Notes under the pieces: generated by a model
Databases searched by the model: none
Told to the model about the DNA's origin: nothing
Seen by the model: only the letters and a program-made list of their open reading frames with translations
Made by a program: the position numbers and the translations under genes
In this document: positions 44,218-52,700 of the stretch, piece after piece
How positions within the stretch are numbered: position 1 is the first letter of the stretch
How the letters are laid out: each line of letters begins with the position of its first letter
DNA from: CBDCVA01 sp965222935 [NCBI: Candidatus Latescibacterota bacterium]
GTDB lineage: Bacteria > Latescibacterota > CBDCVA01
Direction: 5' to 3'
DNA: 64,000 nucleotides
Assembly: GCA_965222935.1 (NCBI GenBank)
Contig: CBDCVA010000002.1
Coordinates: 1,426,001 to 1,490,000 of the forward strand

Positions 44218-44829
44218 TCACGTTTGGAGGGGTTTGGGGCCTCGGGACAGGTACGGGCTGCCCTCGACGGTGAAGCGCCACGGCATTTCGGCCGCCTCGC
44301 GGATGCCGATGCGGGGGCCGGTCACAGCCCGGGGTATCGGTCCCGTGCGCGGCAGGATCGCCAGCGCATTGTCCCAGAGCGCGGCACTGTCAAGGGCGCG
44401 GTCGATCTCCAGGGCCTGGCACAACCTGCCGGGGCCGCGTGCGAGGTCCCGGTCGCGATGGGTTCCCCTGCGCCTCCGCATGAGGGCCACGCCCTCGGTT
44501 GGTTCCAGCGCGCGGATCAGAACCGCCTCGGCGACGCCTTCGACCCCGGTGACGGCGTTAAGGCAGTGGACCTGATGGATGGGGTAGACGTAGGCGCGGC
44601 CCGGCGGGCCGAACATTGAGGCGTTGCGTCGCGTGCGACCGCGCGAGGCGTGGCAAGCGGGGTCGTCGGTCAGGTACGCCTCTGTCTCAACGACGATCCC
44701 CGCCGCGATCCCTTCCGGTGTGCGGCGCACCAGTGTGCAGCCCAAAAGCTCGCGCGCGACGGTGAGCGTGTCCTGACAGTAGAAGCTCTCGGGCAGCGGC
44801 GGAAGGTCGAACGCCTGGCGTCCGGACAC
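44218..44829 (-). CDS. Alkyladenine (3-methyladenine) DNA glycosylase, AAG/MPG family
   Basis: A 203-residue monofunctional base-excision enzyme removing alkylated and deaminated purines. Its family opening is ARELLGCTLVRR. The catalytic Glu is in IVVETEAYL. DPACHASRGRTRRNASMFG and GRAYVYPIHQVHCLN supply the Tyr/His/Asn of the base pocket and the intercalating Tyr region. It follows the HEAT lipoprotein gene by 10 bp and is the last gene of the ribosomal-block transcript on the minus strand. It is convergent with pckA, 16 bp away. Confidence 0.92.
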   Translation of the reverse strand: MSGRQAFDLPPLPESFYCQDTLTVARELLGCTLVRRTPEGIAAGIVVETEAYLTDDPACHASRGRTRRNASMFGPPGRAYVYPIHQVHCLNAVTGVEGVAEAVLIRALEPTEGVALMRRRRGTHRDRDLARGPGRLCQALEIDRALDSAALWDNALAILPRTGPIPRAVTGPRIGIREAAEMPWRFTVEGSPYLSRGPKPLQT

Positions 44830-44839
44830 GCTCAGTCCT

Positions 44840-45802
44840 TCAGTCCTGAAGTTCGAACGTCCGCCCCGTCAGCGCTTTGAGGGCGCGCTTGATGACCGGC
44901 TCCTCCAGGCGATCGCTCCGGGCCAGGAAGTCAATCAGAGGCTCGACGGCGCGCCTATCTCCGATCAGACTCAGGGCCGTGGCCGCCTCCTGGCGCACGT
45001 ACGTGCTCCGATCGTCCAGCTTGCGGATCAGGAGATCCACCGTTGTCGTGTCGCGGAGCCTGCCCAGAGCCTGGACGGCCACGTAGCGCACCGTCTCGTC
45101 GGAATCATCCACCCGCTGGGCAATGCTGTCGGTAAGGACCCGCGTGCTCACGCCGGGCGGCAAGGGCTCGGCGTCGGGCTTACCGTCCTGGAGAGCCCTC
45201 TCGCTGTGGAAGACGGTCGGGCGCAACCGCAGGATGGAGCTGATTGCGCTCTTGCGCACGGTCGCCGAGGTATCCCTGAGCGCTTCGATGACCGCGGGCA
45301 CCACGCTGGGGTCACGGAAGCCGCCGATCACGAACGCAGCCCGGTCGCGCACGACCTCCATGGAATCGGCGAGCGCGTGCTGAATCATGGGGAGCGCTCT
45401 CGCGTCACCGAGGATGCCCAAGGCCTCGATGGCTGCCGCCTGCACGTGCTCATGCTCATGCCCGGCGGCTACTTTCATCAGCGGTTCAACGGCACGGGGG
45501 TCTCGAAGCTTCCCCAGAATCTGCACCGCGATGTATTGCTCCTGGGCTTCTCCGTCCTCGAGGACCTCAACCAAGGGCCCGACGGCGAAGCTGCCCAGAC
45601 CCAGAAGCTGTTTCGCCGCCGCATCACGGACCTCGGGGTCACCGTACTTGAGGTCCTTGACGACCTCCTGCGCCTTCTTCTCCGCGCAGCCGCCCGCCCC
45701 GACAAGCGCCAGGGCCGAAAGCAGAAAAGCCGCCTTCCAGGTTTCCGCCAACAGCCGCTTCGCCCAGCAGCGGCTTTCAGATCGCAACCTCAACCCCGCC
45801 AC
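44840..45802 (-). CDS. HEAT-repeat lipoprotein
   Basis: A protein of about 320 residues. A hydrophobic stretch ending ALVGAGGC is a likely lipobox, so the protein is probably membrane-anchored and exported. The rest is roughly eight HEAT or PBS-lyase-type repeats, for example DPEVRDAAAKQLLGLG, DPRAVEPLMKV, DARALPMIQHAL, DETVRYVAVQALGRL and DRRAVEPLIDFL. These form a solenoid for protein-protein contact. The GTG at 45802 is a provisional start; the frame extends into frr. Its place behind frr is probably operon read-through. Confidence 0.75.
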   Translation of the reverse strand: MAGLRLRSESRCWAKRLLAETWKAAFLLSALALVGAGGCAEKKAQEVVKDLKYGDPEVRDAAAKQLLGLGSFAVGPLVEVLEDGEAQEQYIAVQILGKLRDPRAVEPLMKVAAGHEHEHVQAAAIEALGILGDARALPMIQHALADSMEVVRDRAAFVIGGFRDPSVVPAVIEALRDTSATVRKSAISSILRLRPTVFHSERALQDGKPDAEPLPPGVSTRVLTDSIAQRVDDSDETVRYVAVQALGRLRDTTTVDLLIRKLDDRSTYVRQEAATALSLIGDRRAVEPLIDFLARSDRLEEPVIKRALKALTGRTFELQD

Positions 45803-45830
45803 CGGAAGGGACTCGCTCGGGGAGCGGAGG

Positions 45831-46388
45831 TCAAATCTGCATGATCTCCTCTTCTTTGCGCGACAGATACTCGTCCAGCTCCGCAATGAATCGGTCCGTC
45901 AGCTCCTGGATCGCCTTCTGACCGCGCTGCGCGTCGTCCTCGGAGACTTCACCGCTGCGCTGCGCAATTTTGAGGCCGTCGTTGGCATCGCGCCGGATGT
46001 TGCGCACCGCCACCCGGTGCTCCTCGGCGATCCTGCGCACGTGCCGGACCAACTCCTTGCGCCGCTCCTCGGTCAGAGGCGGAACCGGAAGCCGGATCAC
46101 CTGGCCGTCGCTGGTCGGCGTGAGCCCCAAGTCCGATGCCATGACGGCCTTCTCGATGACCGGCACCATCCGGGGTTCCCAGGGCTGGATGACGAGAAGC
46201 CGGGCCTCCTGCGCGGAAAGCGTCGCCGCCTGGTTCAGGGGCACCATCGTCCCATAGTAGTCCACCTGAATCCCATCCAACAGCGCCACCGAGGCGCGTC
46301 CCGTCCGAATCCCCGCCAGCGCCGACCCCATGTCAGCCACCACCCGCTCCATCCGGTCCTGCGCTTTGCTTTCGGTCGCATCAGCCAC
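45831..46388 (-). CDS. frr: Ribosome recycling factor
   Basis: A 185-residue protein, exactly the usual RRF length, which splits post-termination ribosomes together with EF-G. It has the conserved N-terminal helix (GIRTGRASVALLDGIQVDYYG), PLNQAATLSAQEARLLVIQPW, and the C-terminal helices with VRNIRRDAND. The start is GTG 46388, which overlaps the last codons of pyrH by 8 bp. Confidence 0.95.
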   Translation of the reverse strand: MADATESKAQDRMERVVADMGSALAGIRTGRASVALLDGIQVDYYGTMVPLNQAATLSAQEARLLVIQPWEPRMVPVIEKAVMASDLGLTPTSDGQVIRLPVPPLTEERRKELVRHVRRIAEEHRVAVRNIRRDANDGLKIAQRSGEVSEDDAQRGQKAIQELTDRFIAELDEYLSRKEEEIMQI

Positions 46389-47175
46389 TGTGTCCGGCCC
46401 CCTCGACGCGGGTTCCCACCGGATCGCCCAGCGCTGCGCGAACCAGATTTCCCGCCACGTTGACGTTGAAGACCACAATGGGCAACTGGTTATCCATACA
46501 CAGTGAGATCGCCGTCGCGTCCATCACACGCAGGCCTTTCGAGAGCACGTCCAGGTGGGTGATCCGGTCGAACCGCTTGGCGTTCGCGTCCACTGCAGGA
46601 TCGCCGTCGTAGACGCCGTCCACTTTCGTCGCCTTGAGGATGACCTCCGCCTCGATCTCATTCGCCCGCAGCGCCGCGGCCGTATCCGTCGTGAAGTAGG
46701 GGCTGCCCGTCCCCGCGGCGAAGATGACAACGCGGCCTTTCTCCATGTGGCGGATAGCTCTCCGGCGGATGAACGGCTCGGCCATTTCGAGGATGTGGAC
46801 GGCGCTCTGTACGCGCGTGTTCACGCCCCGCCTCTCCAACACCCCCTGGAGTGCGAGGGCGTTCATGACCGTCCCCAGCATCCCGATCTGGTCCGCGCAG
46901 ACCGGCTCCAGCTCTTCCGCCTCGGGCGACTTGCCGCGCAGGATGTTCCCGCCGCCTACGACCACGCCCACCTGCACGCCGGCGTCGTTCACTTCCTTGA
47001 TCTGCGCGGCGATTCTTGGAAAGACGCTCATGTCCATCGGGCTTGCGCCCGACCCGGCGAAGATTTCGCCGGACAGCTTCAGGAGGATGCGCTTGTAGGA
47101 GCGTTTGACCCCCGAAAGGGGCGAGGCCTTGTCCGCCTCTGCGTTGGGTAGGGGGGGCGCGGAACCGGCAGTCAT
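46381..47175 (-). CDS. pyrH: Uridylate kinase
   Basis: A 264-residue hexameric UMP kinase of the amino-acid-kinase fold, phosphorylating UMP to UDP with ATP. Motifs are ILLKLSGE, VVVGGGNILRG, DQIGMLGTVMNALAL, FAAGTGSPYFTTDTAAALRA and ATKVDGVYDGDP. An extra N-terminal tail of about 24 residues, PSNAEADK-type and low in structure, precedes the core, so an internal start is possible. It lies between tsf and frr, the classical arrangement. Confidence 0.95.
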   Translation of the reverse strand: MTAGSAPPLPNAEADKASPLSGVKRSYKRILLKLSGEIFAGSGASPMDMSVFPRIAAQIKEVNDAGVQVGVVVGGGNILRGKSPEAEELEPVCADQIGMLGTVMNALALQGVLERRGVNTRVQSAVHILEMAEPFIRRRAIRHMEKGRVVIFAAGTGSPYFTTDTAAALRANEIEAEVILKATKVDGVYDGDPAVDANAKRFDRITHLDVLSKGLRVMDATAISLCMDNQLPIVVFNVNVAGNLVRAALGDPVGTRVEGAGHSG

Positions 47176-47231
47176 GGGCCGCTCAAATGGGGTTAACGCG
47201 GCGGTGGAAGAGGTCTTGGGTGGGACCGGAC

Positions 47232-47822
47232 CTACGCATCCTCCCCGAGCCGAAACCGCGCGAACCGCCGGACCACGATGTTCTCGCCGACCTTCGCCGC
47301 CGTTTCCTTGACCACGTCCTCTACGGTCCGCTCGGGATCGCGTACGAACTGCTGTTCCATGAGGCAGATCTCCCCGAAGTACTTCTCTGCTCGCCCCTGG
47401 ACGATCCGCTGGACGATGCGCTCAGGCTTCCCCTCGGCCAGCGCCTGCGCCTCATAGACTTTGGTCTCGCGTTCGATCCACTCCTCGGGCACGTCCCCGC
47501 GCGCAACCACCAGCGGCTCGGTCGCCGCGATGTGCATCGCCAGGTCCTTCACCAGCGCTGCGAACGTCTCGGTGCGGCCCACGAAATCCGTCTCGCAGTT
47601 GAGTTCCAAGAGGACGCCCAGCTTGTCTCCGGGGTGAACGTAAGCGGTAATCAGCCCTTCGGTCGCGGTCCTGCCAGCGCGCGCGGCGGCTTTGGCGATG
47701 CCTTGCTCGCGCAGGCGGTCGATGGCCCGCTCGATGTCGCCCTCCATCGCCTCAAGCGCCCGTTTGCAGTCCATCATCCCCGCACCAGTCCGCTCACGCA
47801 GGGCCTTGACATCCGCCGCCAT
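47232..47822 (-). CDS. tsf: Elongation factor Ts (short form)
   Basis: A 196-residue nucleotide-exchange factor for EF-Tu. The N-terminal UBA-like domain has VKALRERTGAGMMDCKRAL. The core contains ELNCETDFVGRTETF, with the TDF motif that displaces Mg from EF-Tu. This is the short form lacking one core subdomain, as in Thermus and many other phyla. The start is unclear: GGAGGG lies directly against ATG 47840 and 18 nt from ATG 47822. The shorter form matches the family N-terminus. Confidence 0.94.
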   Translation of the reverse strand: MAADVKALRERTGAGMMDCKRALEAMEGDIERAIDRLREQGIAKAAARAGRTATEGLITAYVHPGDKLGVLLELNCETDFVGRTETFAALVKDLAMHIAATEPLVVARGDVPEEWIERETKVYEAQALAEGKPERIVQRIVQGRAEKYFGEICLMEQQFVRDPERTVEDVVKETAAKVGENIVVRRFARFRLGEDA

Positions 47823-47864
47823 CACCACGGGTTCCCGCATCCCTCCAGTTGATCGTTGCCGCGC

Positions 47865-48611
47865 CTACAGACGGCCTTCGGTGGGGATCTCTGCCTTCAT
47901 TCGTTCCTGTTGCTCCTCAGGTTCCTCAAGCGCCGATTGTGCTTCCAACACGGCATCGGCGATGATCCCGCTGATGAGCTCGATCGATCGGATGGCGTCG
48001 TCGTTGCCGGGGATCGGGTAGTCGATGGGGTCGGGATCGGAGTTGGTGTCCACCAGGGCGACGATGGGGATCGTGAGGCGGGCCGCCTCGCTCACGGCGA
48101 TCCACTCGCGCCTGACATCCACGATGAATGCCGCCCCAGGCAGCTTCGCCATCGTGCGAATGCCTCGAAACGAGCGCAACAGTTTGGCGCGCTCCCGCTC
48201 CAGGCCGGCCACCTCTTTCTTCGTCAGGCTCTCGAACGTGTCATCCTCCGCCATCCGGTCCAGTTCATCCAGCCGGGCGATGCTCTTGCGGATCGTCCGG
48301 AAGTTCGTCAGCATCCCACCGAGCCACCGCTCGTTCACGTAGAACTGTCCGCAGCGCTCCGCCTCCTGTCTGATGATCTCCTGAGCCTGGCTCTTCGTTC
48401 CCACGAACAGGACCGCGTCGCCGCCCGAGACCACTTCGCGGATGCACGCCTCCGCCTCGGCGATTCGCTTCAGCGCCTTCTTGAGATCGATGATATAGAT
48501 GCCGTTGCGCTCCGCGAAGATGAACTTCTTCATCTTCGGGTTCCAGCGGCGCGTCTGGTGGCCGAAGTGCACGCCCGCCTTGAGCAGGTCTTCCGTCTTG
48601 ACGTCGCTCAT
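47865..48611 (-). CDS. rpsB: 30S ribosomal protein S2
   Basis: A 248-residue S2 with the family start [35 protein letters not shown], the coiled-coil insertion, and the signature [19 protein letters not shown]. It also has [26 protein letters not shown]. It is followed by tsf after 24 bp and preceded by rpsI, in the bacteroidete-like order. Confidence 0.97.
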   Translation of the reverse strand: MSDVKTEDLLKAGVHFGHQTRRWNPKMKKFIFAERNGIYIIDLKKALKRIAEAEACIREVVSGGDAVLFVGTKSQAQEIIRQEAERCGQFYVNERWLGGMLTNFRTIRKSIARLDELDRMAEDDTFESLTKKEVAGLERERAKLLRSFRGIRTMAKLPGAAFIVDVRREWIAVSEAARLTIPIVALVDTNSDPDPIDYPIPGNDDAIRSIELISGIIADAVLEAQSALEEPEEQQERMKAEIPTEGRL

Positions 48612-48639
48612 CGCGTCCCTGATTCCAGTCCCAGTACCA

Positions 48640-49086
48640 TCACCGCTTGGAAAACTGGAATTGCTTGCGCGCTTTGGGCTGGCCGTACTTTTTACGCTCG
48701 ACCTTCCGCGCGTCCCGTGTGAGAAAGCCCGTCTTTCGCAGGATTATCCGAAGCTCCGGTTCCAGCAAGCAGAGGGCTCGCGCTACGCCCAGCCGCGCCG
48801 CTCCTGCCTGACCCGAAAGCCCTCCGCCCCCGGCTCGGATCTCCACGTTGTAGCGGTCAAGCCGTTCGGTATGCGTCAGAGGCTCGGTCAACAGCGTGAT
48901 GAGCGTATCGCGCCGGAAGTAATCCAACCCCGCCTGGCCGTTAGCGACGATCTTCCCCTCTCCCGGCCGAAGCATCACGCGAGCGACCGCCTCCTTGCGG
49001 CGGCCCGTAGCGCTGGCCTCGCTCGGGGGAGGTCCGGCTTGCACCTGGGTCTCTGTCTCTTCTAGAGGTGTCGTCTCCTCGCTCAT
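48640..49086 (-). CDS. rpsI: 30S ribosomal protein S9
   Basis: A 148-residue S9. The core begins [14 protein letters not shown] and ends [13 protein letters not shown], the conserved tail that reaches the P-site tRNA. It also has [19 protein letters not shown]. An acidic N-terminal extension of about 25 residues ([16 protein letters not shown]) precedes the core, which is longer than in E. coli. It is 31 bp after rplM. Confidence 0.97.
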   Translation of the reverse strand: MSEETTPLEETETQVQAGPPPSEASATGRRKEAVARVMLRPGEGKIVANGQAGLDYFRRDTLITLLTEPLTHTERLDRYNVEIRAGGGGLSGQAGAARLGVARALCLLEPELRIILRKTGFLTRDARKVERKKYGQPKARKQFQFSKR

Positions 49087-49117
49087 TCTACCTATCTCGT
49101 TGCTCTCTGGGAGCCGG

Positions 49118-49549
49118 CTATAGCTCGAGCGTCTCGGGCTTCTGCGCCTGGTGTTGGTGGTCGGAGCCCGCGTAGACCTTGAGCTTGCGGTACATCTTAC
49201 GGCCCAACCGATTGTGCGGCAGCATCCCCCGCACCGCGTGCTCGATGATCCGTTCGGGGTGCTTGGCCATCATATCCTCGTAGGTCCGCACCTTCAGGCC
49301 CCCGGGATAACCCGAATGGCGCAGGTAGACCTTCTGCTCCGCCTTTCTCCCTGAGACTCGGACCTTCGAGGCGTTGATGACGATAATGTGGTCGCCGCAG
49401 TCGAGGTGCGGAGTGTAATAGGGCTTGTGCTTACCGCGCAAGATCTGCGCCAGGCGGCTGGCGAAGCGCCCCAGGATCTGCCCGGCCGCGTCCGCCACGT
49501 ACCATTGCCGCTCGATATCGCCTGCGCGCGTCGTAACCGTCGTTCGCAT
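49118..49549 (-). CDS. rplM: 50S ribosomal protein L13
   Basis: A 143-residue L13 with [18 protein letters not shown], then [22 protein letters not shown], then the signature [21 protein letters not shown] 49549 is chosen because GAGGGAG lies 6 nt upstream. It is the first gene of the rplM-rpsI-rpsB-tsf-pyrH-frr block, read from the promoter at 49598-49626. Confidence 0.97.
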   Translation of the reverse strand: MRTTVTTRAGDIERQWYVADAAGQILGRFASRLAQILRGKHKPYYTPHLDCGDHIIVINASKVRVSGRKAEQKVYLRHSGYPGGLKVRTYEDMMAKHPERIIEHAVRGMLPHNRLGRKMYRKLKVYAGSDHQHQAQKPETLEL

Positions 49550-49597
49550 ATACGCTCCCTCGGGGCGCTGACTCACGGTGAATACGGCCAAGCAACT

Positions 49598-49626
49598 AAT
49601 CTAGCATCCTTACTCAGCTTTGTCAA
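49598..49626 (-). promoter_or_regulatory. Sigma-70-type promoter of the ribosomal block
   Basis: On the minus strand TTGACA (49626-49621), exactly 17 nt, then TAGATT (49603-49598). The predicted 5' UTR to rplM is about 40 nt. The remaining 168 bp up to gltB contain nothing identifiable. Confidence 0.85.
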
Positions 49627-49794
49627 CCGCAATGTGCCCGCCCTTCATTGCCTCTTGACGCATGTGAAGAATCTGCGCAGACCCACTAAGCAGCGACACG
49701 CGGAAGCACTCCATGAGCAGGAAGTACTCTAAAGGCAGATTGCCATGGCTCCTGTAGGGACCTCGCCCGAGGCCGCAACGGGTCCGACTCTCGC

Positions 49795-52700
49795 TCAGCC
49801 GCCGTTCTTGCCGCCGCTTGGGGCGGGGACGGGCTCGTGTTGCCGGACGATGCTACTGGTGCCCTTGAACCGAGGCCGTGTTCCCTCGGGGGATTCCTTG
49901 GGGACGACCTTCCAGAAGCGTTCCACGACCTCCTCCCATCGCCCGAGGAGCTCGCGGGCGCGCGGGCTTTCGGTCATCTCCGCGTGGGAGGCGATCATCT
50001 TCCTGATGAGCGCGATGTCCTCGGGATCGGACAGGCGCTCGATATCCACGAGCTGCAGATTGTAGCGTCCTTCGAAGACGCCCGTCTCGTCCAGGACGTA
50101 CGCCAAGCCGCCGGTCATGCCCGCGCCGAAGTTGCGACCCACCTCACCCAGGACCACGACGATTCCACCCGTCATGTACTCGCAGCCGTGGTCGCCCAGC
50201 CCCTCAATGATGGCGTGGCCGCCCGAATTGCGGACGCCGAAGCGCTCGCCTCCCCGGCCAGCGGCGTAGAGGATGCCGCCCGTAGCACCGTACATGACGG
50301 TGTTGCCTATGATCGTGTTCAGGTGGGTTGGGAAGCTGGCCTCGCGCGGGGGCCGGATGATGATCTCGCCGCCGGCCATACCCTTGCCGACGTAATCGTT
50401 GGCCTCACCCTCCAGGACAAGCCGCAATCCACGGATACAGAACGCGCCAAAGCTCTGACCCGCGCTGCCCTCAAAGTGGCACTCGATGGCGCCGTCGGGC
50501 AGCCCCTCATCACCGTGGTTAAAGGCGATCTCGCCAGCCAGCCTGGCGCCGACCGCGCGGTGAATGTTACGGATCGGGTAGCGCAGGGCTACGCGCGCCA
50601 GCTTCCCCTGGATGACCTCGTGGGCATCCTGGAGAATGGTATCATCCAGCGGGAAGTCCACGCGGTCGTTGCGTTCCCTAATCCGCCGCCTGGGACGGTG
50701 ATCCGAGGGTTCTGGCACCGCGAGGATCGCCGAGAGGTCCACGGGTTTCTTGCCGGCGTGTACTTCCGGAACTGGACGAAGCATATCCGCGCGCCCAATG
50801 ATCTCGTTCATCGAGCGGACGCCAAGGCTGGCGAGGATATCGCGGACCTCCTGCGCGACGAACGTGAAGTAGTGGACGGCCATCTCCGGCGACCCGCGAA
50901 AGCGGGCGCGCAGCTTGGGGTCCTGCGTGGCGACGCCCACAGGGCAAGTGTTCAGGTGGCACTGGCGCGCCATGACGCAGCCGATGCTGACCACCGGCGA
51001 AGTGCCGAAGCCGTACTCCTCCGCACCCAGCATCGCGGCGACGACGACATCGCGCCCGGTCTTCATTCCGCCATCGGTCCTAAGCAGCACGCGCCCGCGC
51101 AGGTCATTCTGCACCAGTACCTGCTGCGTCTCCGCAAGCCCTAGCTCCCAGGGGCTGCCGGCCGACTTGATGGAACTGAGGGGCGAGGCGCCCGTGCCGC
51201 CGTCGTGGCCGCTTATGAGGATCACGTCGGCGTAGCCCTTGGCGACACCTGCGGCAATGGTTCCCACCCCGGCCTCGGCGACCAGCTTAACACACACACG
51301 GGCACGAGGGTTGGCCTGCTTCAGGTCGTAGATGAGCTGCGCCAGGTCCTCGATGCTGTAGATGTCGTGGTGCGGCGGTGGAGAGATCAGGGTGACGCCG
51401 GGCACCGAGTGGCGGATGTATGCGATCTCAGCGGAGACCTTATGTCCGGGGAGTTGGCCGCCCTCGCCGGGCTTGGAGCCCTGAGCCATCTTGATCTCCA
51501 GCACGTGCGCCGAGGCCAGGTACTCGGGGGTGACCCCGAAGCGCCCCGAAGCCACCTGCTTGACGGCGCTGTTGGGCCAGTCGCCACCCGGTTGGACGTG
51601 GTAGCGCTCGGGGTCCTCGCCGCCTTCCCCGCTGTTGCTCTTGGCCCCGATGCGGTTCATGGCGATGGCGAGCGTCTCGTGGGCTTCGCGGCTCAGCGCA
51701 CCGTGGCTCATCCCGCTCACGGTGAACCGTTTGCGAATGCTCTCGATCGGCTCCACTTCGTCGATCGGCACCGGCGGGCCGGTGCGGACGAACTCCAAGA
51801 GGTCCCGAAGAGCCATCGGCGGCCGGTCGTGGACGGCCTTGACGAATGCCTGGTAGTCTTCATACCGGCCGGTGCGCACCGCTTTGTGCAGATTCTTGAA
51901 GACGGCGGGGTTGAACGCATGGTACTCGCCGCCCGTGCGGTAACGGTAAAAGCCGGCATCCGGCAGGTCCGCGAGTACCTCGCGCCCGAAGGCCTCAGCG
52001 TGACAGGCGAGGACATCGCTCGCCAGGCTGGTCAGGTCCGCGCCCTCGACGTGGCAGGGCGTACTGGTGAAGTAGCGATCCACGACGCTACTGTCCAGGC
52101 CGATGGCCTCGAAGATCTGGGCGCCCTGGTAGCTCGAGACGGTCGAGATCCCCATTTTGGACATGATCTTGAGGATGCCGGCGTCCACGGCCGCCCGGTA
52201 GTTCGCCATGGCCCTGGAAGGCGTGAGTCCCTCGCCCACCTCGCAGAAGGCGGGCACGCTCTCCCACGCCAGATACGGGTTGATGGCGCTGGCGCCGTAG
52301 CCGAGCAGACACGCGAAGTGGTGAACCTCGCGCACTTCACCCGTCTCGGTGACGAGGCTTGCGCGCATTCGTACGCCGGCGCGAATCAGCGCGTGGTGCA
52401 CCGCGCCCACGGCCAAAAGCATCGGGATGGGCGCGTGCTCGGCATCCACGCCCCGGTCACTTAAAATCAGGATCGCCGCGCCCTCCTTCGCCGCACCGAT
52501 CGCGTCCTCGCAAAGCCGCTCGACCGCAGGCTTGAGTCCCTGCGGCCCCTCGGCGGCCGGGAAGCGACACGCCAGCGTCCGGCACTCGAAGGCGGGATCA
52601 TCCAGCTCGCGCAACCAGACGACCTCCTCGTCGGTGAGCACCGGGGAGGGGAAAGCGATCAAGTGCGCGTGCTCGGGGGCCTCCTCGAACAGGTTCTTAC

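Noticed and set aside
49627-49794. A tRNA-like or L13-leader structure upstream of rplM
   Set aside because: No cloverleaf could be drawn, and the sequence lies upstream of the predicted transcription start on the minus strand.
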